Source: CAKRZE01 sp045617585 (GTDB taxonomy: Bacteria > Bacillota > Clostridia > Oscillospirales > CAG-272). Taken from it: a DNA stretch of 16,933 nt. The stretch spans positions 1 to 16,933 of the forward strand of contig JAZLIW010000055.1 in NCBI GenBank assembly GCA_045617585.1, written 5' to 3'. Made by a program: the position numbers and the translations under genes. The notes under the pieces were generated by a model. The model had not been told where the DNA came from. It worked only from the letters and a program-made list of their open reading frames with translations, and made no database searches. Below, in pieces: positions 1 through 6,537 of this stretch (the first letter of the stretch is position 1; each line of letters starts with the position of its first letter).

Positions 1-54
1 GCGGGCGTGCTTCTCGTCCTGACCGCCTGCGTCGGGCGCAAAAAAGAAGCATGA
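1..54 (+). CDS. C-terminal end of a membrane-anchored protein (partial)
   Basis: Only the last 17 codons are present. They read AGVLLVLTACVGRKKEA and stop at TGA 52-54. A hydrophobic run followed by a short basic tail is the usual end of a single-pass membrane anchor or of the part of a sortase sorting signal that lies after LPxTG. The LPxTG-like motif, if there is one, lies outside the window. The stop overlaps the start of the next gene (ATGA, 51-54), so the two are probably translationally coupled. The partner encodes a sortase fold, so this protein may be its associated surface protein. That link is inference. Confidence 0.6.
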   Translation, partial: AGVLLVLTACVGRKKEA

Positions 55-629
55 GCGGCTTCCGCAAGGTCTTACTGACGCTCGGCGTCCTGCTGATCGC
101 CGCGGGCGCGGTGATCACGGTGCTGAACGCGGGAAAAGAAAAAAAGATCGCGATCGACAGGGAAGAAGCGCTCGCGTTTCTGAAAGAACGGATCCCTTCC
201 GCTAAGAAGGGACTCAAAGAAGAACGCGCGACGACGGCGATGCCGCTCCTTTCCTTCGAGGGCGTCGATTACGCCGCGCTCTTTTCCTATCCGCGCTTTT
301 CGGTCGAGCTGCCCGTCGCCGCCGTATGGGATACGGACCTCGTGCGTGAAACGCCCTGCCGCTTTACCGGCAGTCCCTACGACGGGACGCTCGTGATCGG
401 CGGGAGCGGAGAAGAAGACGGATTCGCCTTCGTTTCGTCGGCGGATATCGGCGATACGCTGACCGTCACCGACGTGCAGGGATACGTATTCACCTACGAG
501 ATCGCGTCGGTCCTCCATTCGTCGGACGTCCCGGCGAAGAAGCTGACCGACGGCAGATACGACCTCACCGTCTTTGCAAGATCGGAAAAAACGAGAGATT
601 ATGTCTTGCTTCGCTGCGTCCTTCGATGA
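51..629 (+). CDS. Sortase-fold protein lacking the catalytic residues
   Basis: A 192-aa protein with one N-terminal membrane helix (about residues 5-26), a short linker and a sortase-like beta-barrel domain (about 65-192). The order of motifs is that of clostridial sortases: a LPV segment at 87-89, LVIGGS at 114-119 where active enzymes have VIAGH, DIGDTLTVTDVQGYVFTYE at 132-150, and DLTVFARSEK through VLLRC at 171-189 where active enzymes have TLFTC followed by RVTVRC. In an ungapped alignment to the family motifs as I remember them, the histidine becomes Ser119, the cysteine Arg177 and the arginine Tyr184, although Arg182 lies close by. Length and fold motifs are otherwise intact with no stop or frameshift, so this reads as a non-catalytic sortase homologue and not as debris. 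It overlaps the upstream membrane protein by 4 bp. Confidence 0.75.
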   Translation: MSGFRKVLLTLGVLLIAAGAVITVLNAGKEKKIAIDREEALAFLKERIPSAKKGLKEERATTAMPLLSFEGVDYAALFSYPRFSVELPVAAVWDTDLVRETPCRFTGSPYDGTLVIGGSGEEDGFAFVSSADIGDTLTVTDVQGYVFTYEIASVLHSSDVPAKKLTDGRYDLTVFARSEKTRDYVLLRCVLR

Positions 630-662
630 CGCTGTAACGTGAAAAGGAAAGGAAGAAAAGGA

Positions 663-1340
663 ATGGAGCATACGACCGCAAAGAACGGGAGAAAAGCCGC
701 GGATCTGACCGGACAGCGCTACGGATTGCTGACGGCTCTGTTCCCGACCGAAAAAAGGCAGGACGGCGGCAGCGTCGTCTGGCACTGTGCCTGCGACTGC
801 GGCGCGGAGACCGACGTCTGTGCCAAACGGCTGAAGCGGGGCAAGGTCCGTTCCTGCGGCTGTCTTTCCGAAGCGGCAAGGAAGGATCTGACCGGGCAGC
901 GCTTCGGCAGGCTGACCGTGACCGGATACGAGGGGAAGCGGGAGCAGAAGAACGCGGAAAACTACTGGTCCTGCGTCTGCGACTGCGGCAAACGCGTCTC
1001 CGCCGGGCAGACCGAGCTCATGAACGGGGAGACCCGGAGCTGCGGCTGCTACCGGACCGACCGCCTTATCGATTCAATGATCCTCATCGACGGTACCTCC
1101 GTCACCGTGCTGAAAAACCTGAAAAACAAGGTGCGGAAATCGAACAAAAGCGGCTGCACCGGGGTATTTGAAGAGAAAAGCGGAAAGTGGATCGCGTATA
1201 TCAACTTCCGCGGCAAGAGATACTGGCTCGGCAGATACGACAGGAAGGAAGACGCAGTCGCCGCGAGAAAGCGCGGCGAGGAGATGCACGACGACTTTCT
1301 CAACTGGTACGAGAACGAATTCAAAAAGCACGTTTCTTAA
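663..1340 (+). CDS. AP2-domain DNA-binding protein with two cysteine-rich units
   Basis: A 225-aa protein. The frame is open from a GTG at 639, but ATG 663 is preferred because AGGAAAGGAAG lies just before it. Two similar units follow each other. Unit 1 (about 14-67) has LTGQRYG, then HCACDCG and SCGC. Unit 2 (about 75-129) has LTGQRFGRLTV, then SCVCDCG and SCGC. Each has four to five cysteines suited to bind zinc. Residues about 162-215 form an AP2/integrase-type DNA-binding domain (GCTGVFEEKSGKWIAYI, GKRYWLGRYDRKEDAVAAR). Bacterial AP2 proteins of this kind are common in phages and homing-endonuclease-like elements, here without a visible nuclease domain. It probably binds DNA; target and role are unknown. 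It lies 33 bp after the sortase-like gene and ends at a terminator. Confidence 0.8.
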   Translation: MEHTTAKNGRKAADLTGQRYGLLTALFPTEKRQDGGSVVWHCACDCGAETDVCAKRLKRGKVRSCGCLSEAARKDLTGQRFGRLTVTGYEGKREQKNAENYWSCVCDCGKRVSAGQTELMNGETRSCGCYRTDRLIDSMILIDGTSVTVLKNLKNKVRKSNKSGCTGVFEEKSGKWIAYINFRGKRYWLGRYDRKEDAVAARKRGEEMHDDFLNWYENEFKKHVS

Positions 1341-1347
1341 AAGAAAA

Positions 1348-1380
1348 GACCTTTCCAAAAATCGGGAAGGTCCTTTTTTT
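1348..1380 (+). terminator. Rho-independent terminator after the AP2 gene
   Basis: Stem GACCTTTCC / GGGAAGGTC (1348-1356 and 1364-1372, including a G-U pair and one loose base pair), a 7-base loop and a run of T to 1380. It ends the rightward transcription unit. Confidence 0.85.
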
Positions 1381-1417
1381 ACAGAAAAGTGTCTGCCGCG
1401 GCACTTGCGGCAGACAC
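1381..1417 (-). terminator. Rho-independent terminator of the SLC13-type permease gene
   Basis: A perfect 11-bp inverted repeat, GTGTCTGCCGC at 1389-1399 and GCGGCAGACAC at 1407-1417, with a 7-base loop. Read leftward it is followed by TTTTCTGT and a further T-rich stretch. It lies 14 bp beyond the permease stop codon, back to back with the AP2 terminator. Confidence 0.85.
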
Positions 1418-1430
1418 GGGATATGGATGA

Positions 1431-2576
1431 TCAGAGGATCAGGAGATTGAAGAGAAGCAGCACGGCGAGGAAGCCGAAGCTGTACTCGGAGAACCGGATC
1501 AGGTAGTTTTTCGCTTCACCGGGATTGTGGGAGGTGTACTCGCGGAAGGTGATCAGGCTCGCGAGGGAGGAGATCAGCGTCCCGACGCCGCCGATGTTGA
1601 CCGCTACCAGCAGATCGCGGTAGTTCTCCGTGAAGCGGGAGAGCAGGATGGCGGAGGGCACATTGCTGATGCACTGGCAGGAGAGCGTTCCGACGACGAG
1701 CGTGGAACGTTCCAGCAGACCGGATACGATGCGGTTGACCGCGGGCACACGGGAAAGATTCCCGGAGAAGATGAAGAAGCAGACGAAGGTAAGCAGCAGC
1801 GGGTAGTCCACGTCGCTGAGCGCCTTCTTATCGAGGAAGAAAAGGGCGATCGGGATCACGATCAGACCGATATAATAGGGAACGGAACGGAAGACGATCA
1901 GGATCGAGAGCCCGAAGAGCGCGAGATACGCGGCGGTGCGCGCCTTGGGCAGCGGGGCGTCCTCTTCCTTCGGCATGGTCAGCGGCTCCTTCGGCAGGAA
2001 GAGGCAGCAAATGGCGATCAGCGTGACCGAGAGGAGGAAGGACGGAAGCATGATGGAGACGAACTCGGCGTCCGGAATGCCGAAGTGACTGTACAGATAC
2101 AGGTTCTGCGGATTGCCGAAGGGGGTCAGCATCCCGCCGAGGTTGGCGGCGATGTTCTGCATGATGAAGGTGAAAGCCATGTGCTTTTCCTTCCCGGTCT
2201 CCTTCAGCACGAAGTAACCGAGCGGGAGGAAGGTCAGGAGCGCCATATCGTTGGCGATCAGCATCGACCCGACGAAGGTGATGACCACGAGGGAGAGGAC
2301 GCTGGCACGCAGGTTTTTGAAGAGGCTGACGATCTTCTTTGCCAGAAGATAGAAGAAGCGGATGTTCTTCAGCGCACAGACGACGGCAAGCACGCAGAAC
2401 AGACAGGTCAGGGTCTTCAGGTCGAAATACCCGAGGTATTCCGCGTCCGGCGGGACGGCGAGTGCCGTGATCAGCGCGGCTGCGGCGGCGATGCAGAGGA
2501 CCGGGTTCTTATGCTCGAATTCTACGATCGGGCGGACGCGCGTTTTCGCGGTCCGGAGGGCGGCGGCACCGTTCAT
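1431..2576 (-). CDS. SLC13/CitM/ArsB-type anion permease
   Basis: A polytopic inner-membrane protein of 381 aa from ATG 2576. Hydrophobic segments begin at NPVLCIAAAAALITALAV (about residues 24-41) and continue to the C-terminus. Ion-transporter-superfamily signatures are visible: SMLIANDMALLTFLPLGY (about 104-121) and GGMLTPFGNPQNLYLY (about 147-162), the latter being the usual helical-hairpin substrate and cation-binding segment. The substrate (citrate or another dicarboxylate, arsenite, sulfate) cannot be read from sequence. The frame stays open to ATG 2687, but the promoter -10 box at 2644-2649 lies downstream of that codon and overlaps the ATG at 2645. ATG 2576 is therefore the first workable start, though its Shine-Dalgarno (AGAAAG) is weak. 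The gene diverges from the GH2 gene. Confidence 0.85.
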   Translation of the reverse strand: MNGAAALRTAKTRVRPIVEFEHKNPVLCIAAAAALITALAVPPDAEYLGYFDLKTLTCLFCVLAVVCALKNIRFFYLLAKKIVSLFKNLRASVLSLVVITFVGSMLIANDMALLTFLPLGYFVLKETGKEKHMAFTFIMQNIAANLGGMLTPFGNPQNLYLYSHFGIPDAEFVSIMLPSFLLSVTLIAICCLFLPKEPLTMPKEEDAPLPKARTAAYLALFGLSILIVFRSVPYYIGLIVIPIALFFLDKKALSDVDYPLLLTFVCFFIFSGNLSRVPAVNRIVSGLLERSTLVVGTLSCQCISNVPSAILLSRFTENYRDLLVAVNIGGVGTLISSLASLITFREYTSHNPGEAKNYLIRFSEYSFGFLAVLLLFNLLIL

Positions 2577-2591
2577 ATCTTTCTGACTGCG

Positions 2592-2610
2592 GCTTTCGGA
2601 ATGCGAAAGC
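2592..2610 (-). promoter_or_regulatory. Hairpin in the leader of the permease gene
   Basis: A perfect 7-bp inverted repeat (GCTTTCG / CGAAAGC) with a 5-base loop lies between the promoter and ATG 2576, ending 16 bases before the start codon. It may affect translation or mRNA stability. No known riboswitch fold was recognised. Confidence 0.5.
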
Positions 2611-2643
2611 TTCCTTTCAACGTTGACAATTTTGACCTTACGC

Positions 2644-2672
2644 ATTATAGCAGAAATAAGAAAGCCGCGCAA
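2644..2672 (-). promoter_or_regulatory. Promoter of the SLC13-type permease gene
   Basis: Leftward TATAAT at 2644-2649, preceded by TGC (extended -10), with a poor -35 (TTGCGC, 2667-2672) at 17-bp spacing. Transcription would start near 2637, leaving a leader of about 60 bases. Confidence 0.65.
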
Positions 2673-2750
2673 GAGTGAAACTGACATATTTTACAAAGAA
2701 AAAAGCCCTTTTTCGGTCATTATTACTCAATCCCATCTTGCCCGCTTTTC

Positions 2751-2779
2751 TTGACAGAAAACCGATTTTCTGTTAAAAT
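2751..2779 (+). promoter_or_regulatory. Promoter of the GH2-VanZ operon
   Basis: TTGACA (2751-2756), 17-bp spacer, TAAAAT (2774-2779). The spacer is almost entirely filled by a palindrome, listed separately, so the promoter is probably repressible. Confidence 0.9.
2754..2773. promoter_or_regulatory. Operator-like palindrome inside the GH2 promoter
   Basis: ACAGAAAACCGATTTTCTGT is symmetric at 18 of 20 positions, with arms ACAGAAAA / TTTTCTGT around a central CG. It sits between -35 and -10, where a bound protein would block RNA polymerase. AT-rich arms around a central CG resemble LacI-family operators, which often control glycoside hydrolase genes. No LacI-type gene is in this window, so the regulator is unknown. 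Confidence 0.65.
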
Positions 2780-2817
2780 GAGGGTAACCAAAATTGTATT
2801 TCCGGAGGAAAAACAAC

Positions 2818-5058
2818 ATGAAGGTATTTCTGAAAAACTGGAAGCTTGCCGGTTATCATCCCTGGGTCCCGCTGCAGGGTGCTTCGATGGAGACCGGATA
2901 TATCTCTCCCGGTGTGACCGGCGTTTTCGACGCGGTCGTCCCGGGCAGCATCTACGCGGACCTGCTCCGCGCCGGTGCGATCACTGACCCGTACTATGAA
3001 ATGAACTCGCTGAGCTGCGAGTGGGTCCCGAACCGCTATTGGGTCTACCGCACCGAGTTTGAGGTCCCGGCGTCGAAGAAGGGCAGCCGCGTCCGCCTGA
3101 TCTTCAAGGGCATCGACGACCGCGCGCTGATCTACGTCAACAACAAGTTCTTCTGCGAGCACGAGGGAATGTACGAGCCCGTTGTCCTCGATATCACCGA
3201 TATCTGCAAATTCGGCAAGGAGCCGAACGCGGTCAAGGTCATCCTCCGCAACGCGCAGGACGAGATGGGTCAGATCGGCCTGACCAGCATGACCTATACG
3301 CAGAAGGCGCGCTTCACCTATAAGTGGGACTTCTGCACGCGTCTGGTCGGCATCGGCATCTGGAACGACGTCCTCGTCGAGATCACCGGCAAGGGCGTGA
3401 TCGAGTCCCGTCACGGGTATTACGACGGCGCCTCCTATACCGATACGGTCGAGACCGACGGTGCCGACGGCATGACGCTGACCGGCGTCCTGTCCTTCCG
3501 CGGCAAGAAGGTCGGCGAATGCAGCCGCAAGGTGAAGAAGGGCAAGGCGACCCTTTCCGTCAAGGTGAAGGATCCCGAACTCTGGTATCCGAACGGCTGG
3601 GGCAAACAGCCGCTCTACGACTGGAAGCTCACGCTGTCCGACGGGGAAGCCGTCAGCGACGAGAAGGCAGCCAAGGTAGGTCTGCGTACGCTCACCTACG
3701 AGCGATGCGACGGCGCGATCGAGACGGCGCTGCCCTATATCCCCGTGATCAACGGCAAGCGCATCCTGATCAAGGGCGTGAACATGACGCCCCTCGATAT
3801 GATGTACGGCTGCGTGGACGCCGAGCGCTACGACAAGATGCTGAAGCTCGCCAAGGCGGCGAACGTGGACGTCATCCGCGTCTGGGGCGGCGGCGTGATC
3901 GAAAAGGAAGCCTTCTACGATCTGTGCGATAAATACGGCATCATGGTCTGGCAGGAGTTCATCCAGTCCTCCTCCGGCATCGACAATATCCCGTCGAAGG
4001 ATCCCCGCTTCCTTGCGCTGATCGAGAAGACGGCGATCGCCGCGCTGAAGGAAAAGAGAAACCACGTCTCCCTGACCTTCTGGAGCGGCGGCAACGAGCT
4101 GATGGACAAGAACGGCATCCCCTCCAAGTATGAGGACGAGAACATCGCCCTGCTGAAGGGTCTCTGCACCGAATACGATCCCGAGATCCTGATGCTCCCG
4201 ACCTCCGCCTCCGGCCCGTCCGAATGGAACATTCAGGGCAAGCCCGAGATGAACCACGATATCCACGGTCCGTGGAAGTACGACGGCCCGGTCGGACATT
4301 ATTCGATCTACAATACCGCGACCTGTATGCTCCACAGTGAGTTCGGCTGCGACGGTATGACCAACCTGCCGATGATCGAGAAATATCTCGCGCCGGAGAA
4401 TCGTGACAAGGTATATACGGTAGCGAATAACCTCACGTGGCGTCATCACGGCGAGTGGTGGGATACCACGTGGCGCGATTTCAACATCTTCGGTGATCTG
4501 ACGAACGATCTGCCCACCTTCGTCACCGTTTCCCAGTATATTCAGGGCGAAGCGATCCGTTACGCGCTCGAGGCGCACCGCCGCCGCGCATGGCAGTGCT
4601 GCGGCGCCATCATCTGGCAGTTCAACGAGCCGTGGCCGAACGTTTCCTGCACCTGCGTCGTCGACTACGAGTGCAATCCCAAGTTCGCTTATTACTACTA
4701 CCGCGACGCGATGAAGCCCTATCATATCTCCATGCGTTACGACAAGCTGATCTGGAGCGCCGGGGAGGAATTCACGGGCACGCTCGCGCTGCTCGACGAT
4801 ACGGCAAGCGGCAAGCCCTCGAAGATCAGTGCCGTCGCCGTCGATCAGGACGGCAACGTCCTCGGTACGTCCGATACCGGGCTGAAGTTCACGATCCCCG
4901 AGGGGACGAGATACTTCACCGTGGAATGCACCGCGAAGGAAGGCAGAAGAAGCGATAAGAACACCTATCTGTTCTTCGTCAAGGGTGAGGGCAGACCCGA
5001 CGGCGACGCCGAGGCGGTCAAGCGCCTGGTCGCCGCGTATCTGGCGAACGAGGCGTGA
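2818..5058 (+). CDS. GH2 family glycoside hydrolase, beta-mannosidase-like
   Basis: A 746-aa protein without a signal peptide, so probably cytoplasmic and acting on imported oligosaccharides. The start is ATG 2818 with CGGAGG 9-13 bases upstream. The N-terminal sugar-binding domain (about 1-185) has the beta-mannosidase pattern VPGSIYADLLRAGAITDPYY and WVYRTEFEVP, then an immunoglobulin-like domain (about 190-300), then a TIM barrel (about 310-610). Glu427 in FWSGGNE fits the acid/base and Glu508 in LHSEFGCDG fits the nucleophile; RVWGGGVIEKEAFYDLCDKYGIMVWQEF is the usual barrel segment. A beta-sandwich tail follows. Related GH2 enzymes include exo-beta-glucosaminidases, so mannoside specificity is likely but not proved. 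The length is somewhat shorter than typical beta-mannosidases (about 820-860 aa, from memory). It overlaps the next gene by 4 bp. Confidence 0.9.
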   Translation: MKVFLKNWKLAGYHPWVPLQGASMETGYISPGVTGVFDAVVPGSIYADLLRAGAITDPYYEMNSLSCEWVPNRYWVYRTEFEVPASKKGSRVRLIFKGIDDRALIYVNNKFFCEHEGMYEPVVLDITDICKFGKEPNAVKVILRNAQDEMGQIGLTSMTYTQKARFTYKWDFCTRLVGIGIWNDVLVEITGKGVIESRHGYYDGASYTDTVETDGADGMTLTGVLSFRGKKVGECSRKVKKGKATLSVKVKDPELWYPNGWGKQPLYDWKLTLSDGEAVSDEKAAKVGLRTLTYERCDGAIETALPYIPVINGKRILIKGVNMTPLDMMYGCVDAERYDKMLKLAKAANVDVIRVWGGGVIEKEAFYDLCDKYGIMVWQEFIQSSSGIDNIPSKDPRFLALIEKTAIAALKEKRNHVSLTFWSGGNELMDKNGIPSKYEDENIALLKGLCTEYDPEILMLPTSASGPSEWNIQGKPEMNHDIHGPWKYDGPVGHYSIYNTATCMLHSEFGCDGMTNLPMIEKYLAPENRDKVYTVANNLTWRHHGEWWDTTWRDFNIFGDLTNDLPTFVTVSQYIQGEAIRYALEAHRRRAWQCCGAIIWQFNEPWPNVSCTCVVDYECNPKFAYYYYRDAMKPYHISMRYDKLIWSAGEEFTGTLALLDDTASGKPSKISAVAVDQDGNVLGTSDTGLKFTIPEGTRYFTVECTAKEGRRSDKNTYLFFVKGEGRPDGDAEAVKRLVAAYLANEA

Positions 5059-5531
5059 AAAACGCCGTAAAGCGGTATCTGTTTCCCGCGCTGACGGTCT
5101 TTCTCGTGCTCTTCATCTTTTCGAATTCCGTGAAGGACGCGGCGGCGTCCGGGGCGGCAAGCGGCAGACTTCTGTCGCTGATCCTCTCCGTGATCCCTTC
5201 TCTTGAGGGGTACCTCGATCAGTTCCTGCTCCGTAAAGCGGCGCATTTCACGGAATACGCGGTGCTCGGCTTCTCCCTCGGTCTTTCGTTCCGTGTGAAG
5301 ATCTCCGCGTGGTACCGGGAGAAGGTGAAGGGGGCACTGCTTTCCGCGGGATACGTCCTCCTCCTCGTCCCGTTCCTCGACGAGACGATCCAGCTCTTTT
5401 CGGAGGGCAGGAGCGGCGCAGTGCGGGATATGTGGATCGACCTTGCGGGCGGCGCGCTCGGCTTCCTCTTCCTGCTCCTGACGACGCTGCCGGGAAAGAA
5501 AAAAAGCGCGGCGGACGGAGGGGACGGTTAG
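5055..5531 (+). CDS. VanZ-family membrane protein
   Basis: A 158-aa protein starting at GTG 5055, which overlaps the GH2 stop (GTGA), so it is translationally coupled. It has about four membrane helices (about 8-24, 62-80, 94-110, 126-146) and VanZ-family signatures: FSNS at 22-25, RKAAHFTEY at 60-68, LDETIQLFSEGR at 108-119 and RDMWIDLAGG at 124-133. VanZ itself gives low-level teicoplanin resistance by an unclear route. Most family members are uncharacterised, so no resistance phenotype should be assumed. The pairing with a cytoplasmic glycosidase is unexplained. Confidence 0.85.
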   Translation: MKNAVKRYLFPALTVFLVLFIFSNSVKDAAASGAASGRLLSLILSVIPSLEGYLDQFLLRKAAHFTEYAVLGFSLGLSFRVKISAWYREKVKGALLSAGYVLLLVPFLDETIQLFSEGRSGAVRDMWIDLAGGALGFLFLLLTTLPGKKKSAADGGDG

Positions 5532-5563
5532 AACTGACGCGCGATATCGTTCACGAACAAAAC

Positions 5564-5607
5564 AAAAAAGGGACAGCCTTCCGTTACGGGAAGACGGTCC
5601 CTTTTTT
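5564..5607. terminator. Bidirectional terminator between VanZ and nitroreductase genes
   Basis: Arms with AAAAAAGGGAC (5564-5574) and GTCCCTTTTTT (5597-5607) enclose a further imperfect CTTCC / GGAAG pairing around a small loop. Both strands give a GC stem followed by T, so it can end the two converging genes. Confidence 0.85.
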
Positions 5608-5617
5608 CGCGCGCTTA

Positions 5618-6349
5618 TTACTTTTCAAGGAAACGGGCAAGATAGCATTCCACCGATCGGGTCATCTCCCGGGAAAAGCCGGAATTGTATTTCCGCTCGC
5701 AGAAGCGCTTCAGCCATTCTTCATAAGGCAGGGCAAATGCCTTCCCGCAGAGCATTTCCTTCAGCTCGTCCGCGTCCATCGCGCGGTAGCGGTTTTCGTG
5801 TACGATATGCTCCATGGCGCAGCGCGCGGGCTTGACCCGCTCCCGCTGGCTTTTGGTCGGGTAACCGAAGACGACCATGCAGGCGGGGAAGACGTAGTCC
5901 GGCAGACCGAGCAGGTCCCTCTGTGCCTCGTAATTCTCCATCACGTCGCCGATATAGCAGGACCCGATCCCGAGGCTCTCCGCGGCGGTCACGGCGTTCT
6001 GCGCGGCAATTGCGGCGTCCGTGACGGCAAGCATCAGGTCTCCGACGCCGGGAGACCGCGGCTCGCAGCCGCCCGCGAGGAACGCGTCGTACCACTTCCT
6101 GCAGTCCGCGAGAAAAATGAGGACCATCTTTGCAGAAGCGATGAAGGGTTGATGGTCGCAGGTCTCCGAGAGCTTTTCCCGGAGGGTGGGGTCGGTGATA
6201 TCGAGAATGGTATAGAGCTGCTGATTCCCGGCGGTCGGCGCCATCGTCGCCGCGCGGAGGATCAGTGCTTTGTTTTCCGCGGAGATCTCTTTTTTGAGAA
6301 AGACGCGGACGGATTTCCGTTCGTACAGCTCCCGGATCGTTTCCGTCAT
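5618..6349 (-). CDS. Nitroreductase family oxidoreductase
   Basis: A 243-aa FMN-dependent reductase, probably cytoplasmic and NAD(P)H-using. Family motifs are RKSVRVF at 11-17 (phosphate contact of FMN), APTAGNQQ at 37-44, and LGIGSCYIGD at 126-135 with VVFGYPTKSQRERVKPAR at 159-176. The overall plan and length match NfsA/Frp-type nitroreductases. The physiological substrate (flavin, quinone, nitroaromatic) cannot be predicted. Start ATG 6349 follows GGAAGGG at suitable distance and lies about 40 bp from a consensus promoter. The gene is monocistronic, between that promoter and the bidirectional terminator. Confidence 0.88.
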   Translation of the reverse strand: MTETIRELYERKSVRVFLKKEISAENKALILRAATMAPTAGNQQLYTILDITDPTLREKLSETCDHQPFIASAKMVLIFLADCRKWYDAFLAGGCEPRSPGVGDLMLAVTDAAIAAQNAVTAAESLGIGSCYIGDVMENYEAQRDLLGLPDYVFPACMVVFGYPTKSQRERVKPARCAMEHIVHENRYRAMDADELKEMLCGKAFALPYEEWLKRFCERKYNSGFSREMTRSVECYLARFLEK

Positions 6350-6387
6350 GAGGATCCCTTCCTTTTCTGTTTTTTCTGCTTGCTTTT

Positions 6388-6416
6388 ATTATATCCACGT
6401 CAACTGCGTCTGTCAA
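6388..6416 (-). promoter_or_regulatory. Consensus promoter of the nitroreductase gene
   Basis: Leftward TTGACA (6411-6416), exactly 17 bp, TATAAT (6388-6393). Both hexamers match the consensus fully. Confidence 0.92.
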
Positions 6417-6469
6417 GAGGAGGGAAAAGTCCGTTTTTTCGAACTATGACCTCTTTTTGTCCCATGCCG

Positions 6470-6480
6470 TGTGGTATCCT
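6470..6480 (+). promoter_or_regulatory. Weak extended -10 promoter candidate for the 6538 gene
   Basis: TGTGG followed by TATCCT. The same TGTGG precedes the -10 boxes at 8408 and 16699 in this window and fits the TRTG element of Bacillota promoters. No good -35 is seen, so this is a tentative call. Confidence 0.35.
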
Positions 6481-6501
6481 GTATTCAACAAAATGAAAGG
6501 A

Positions 6502-6523
6502 CCCGGACGGAGGACCGCCCGGG
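6502..6523 (+). promoter_or_regulatory. Leader hairpin touching the ribosome binding site
   Basis: CCCGG-A-CGG (6502-6510) can pair with CCG-C-CCGGG (6515-6523), giving eight GC pairs with one A-C mismatch around an AGGA loop. The 3' arm runs into the Shine-Dalgarno GGAAGGG (6523-6529), so folding could limit ribosome access. Confidence 0.45.
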
Positions 6524-6537
6524 GAAGGGATTGAATC

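Noticed and set aside
1527..2678. Plus-strand frame opposite the permease gene
   Set aside because: Extremely charged (Asp/Glu/Arg/Gly), the antisense image of a membrane protein gene.
2773..4725. A 650-codon open frame on the minus strand opposite the GH2 gene
   Set aside because: It lies fully inside a clear GH2 gene, has no promoter or ribosome site, and reads as a repetitive Val/Asp/Leu/His-rich shadow caused by GC-rich codon use.
5055..5531. A glycopeptide resistance locus
   Set aside because: Only a VanZ-family gene is present; there is no vanR/S/H/A/X, and the family is mostly unrelated to resistance.
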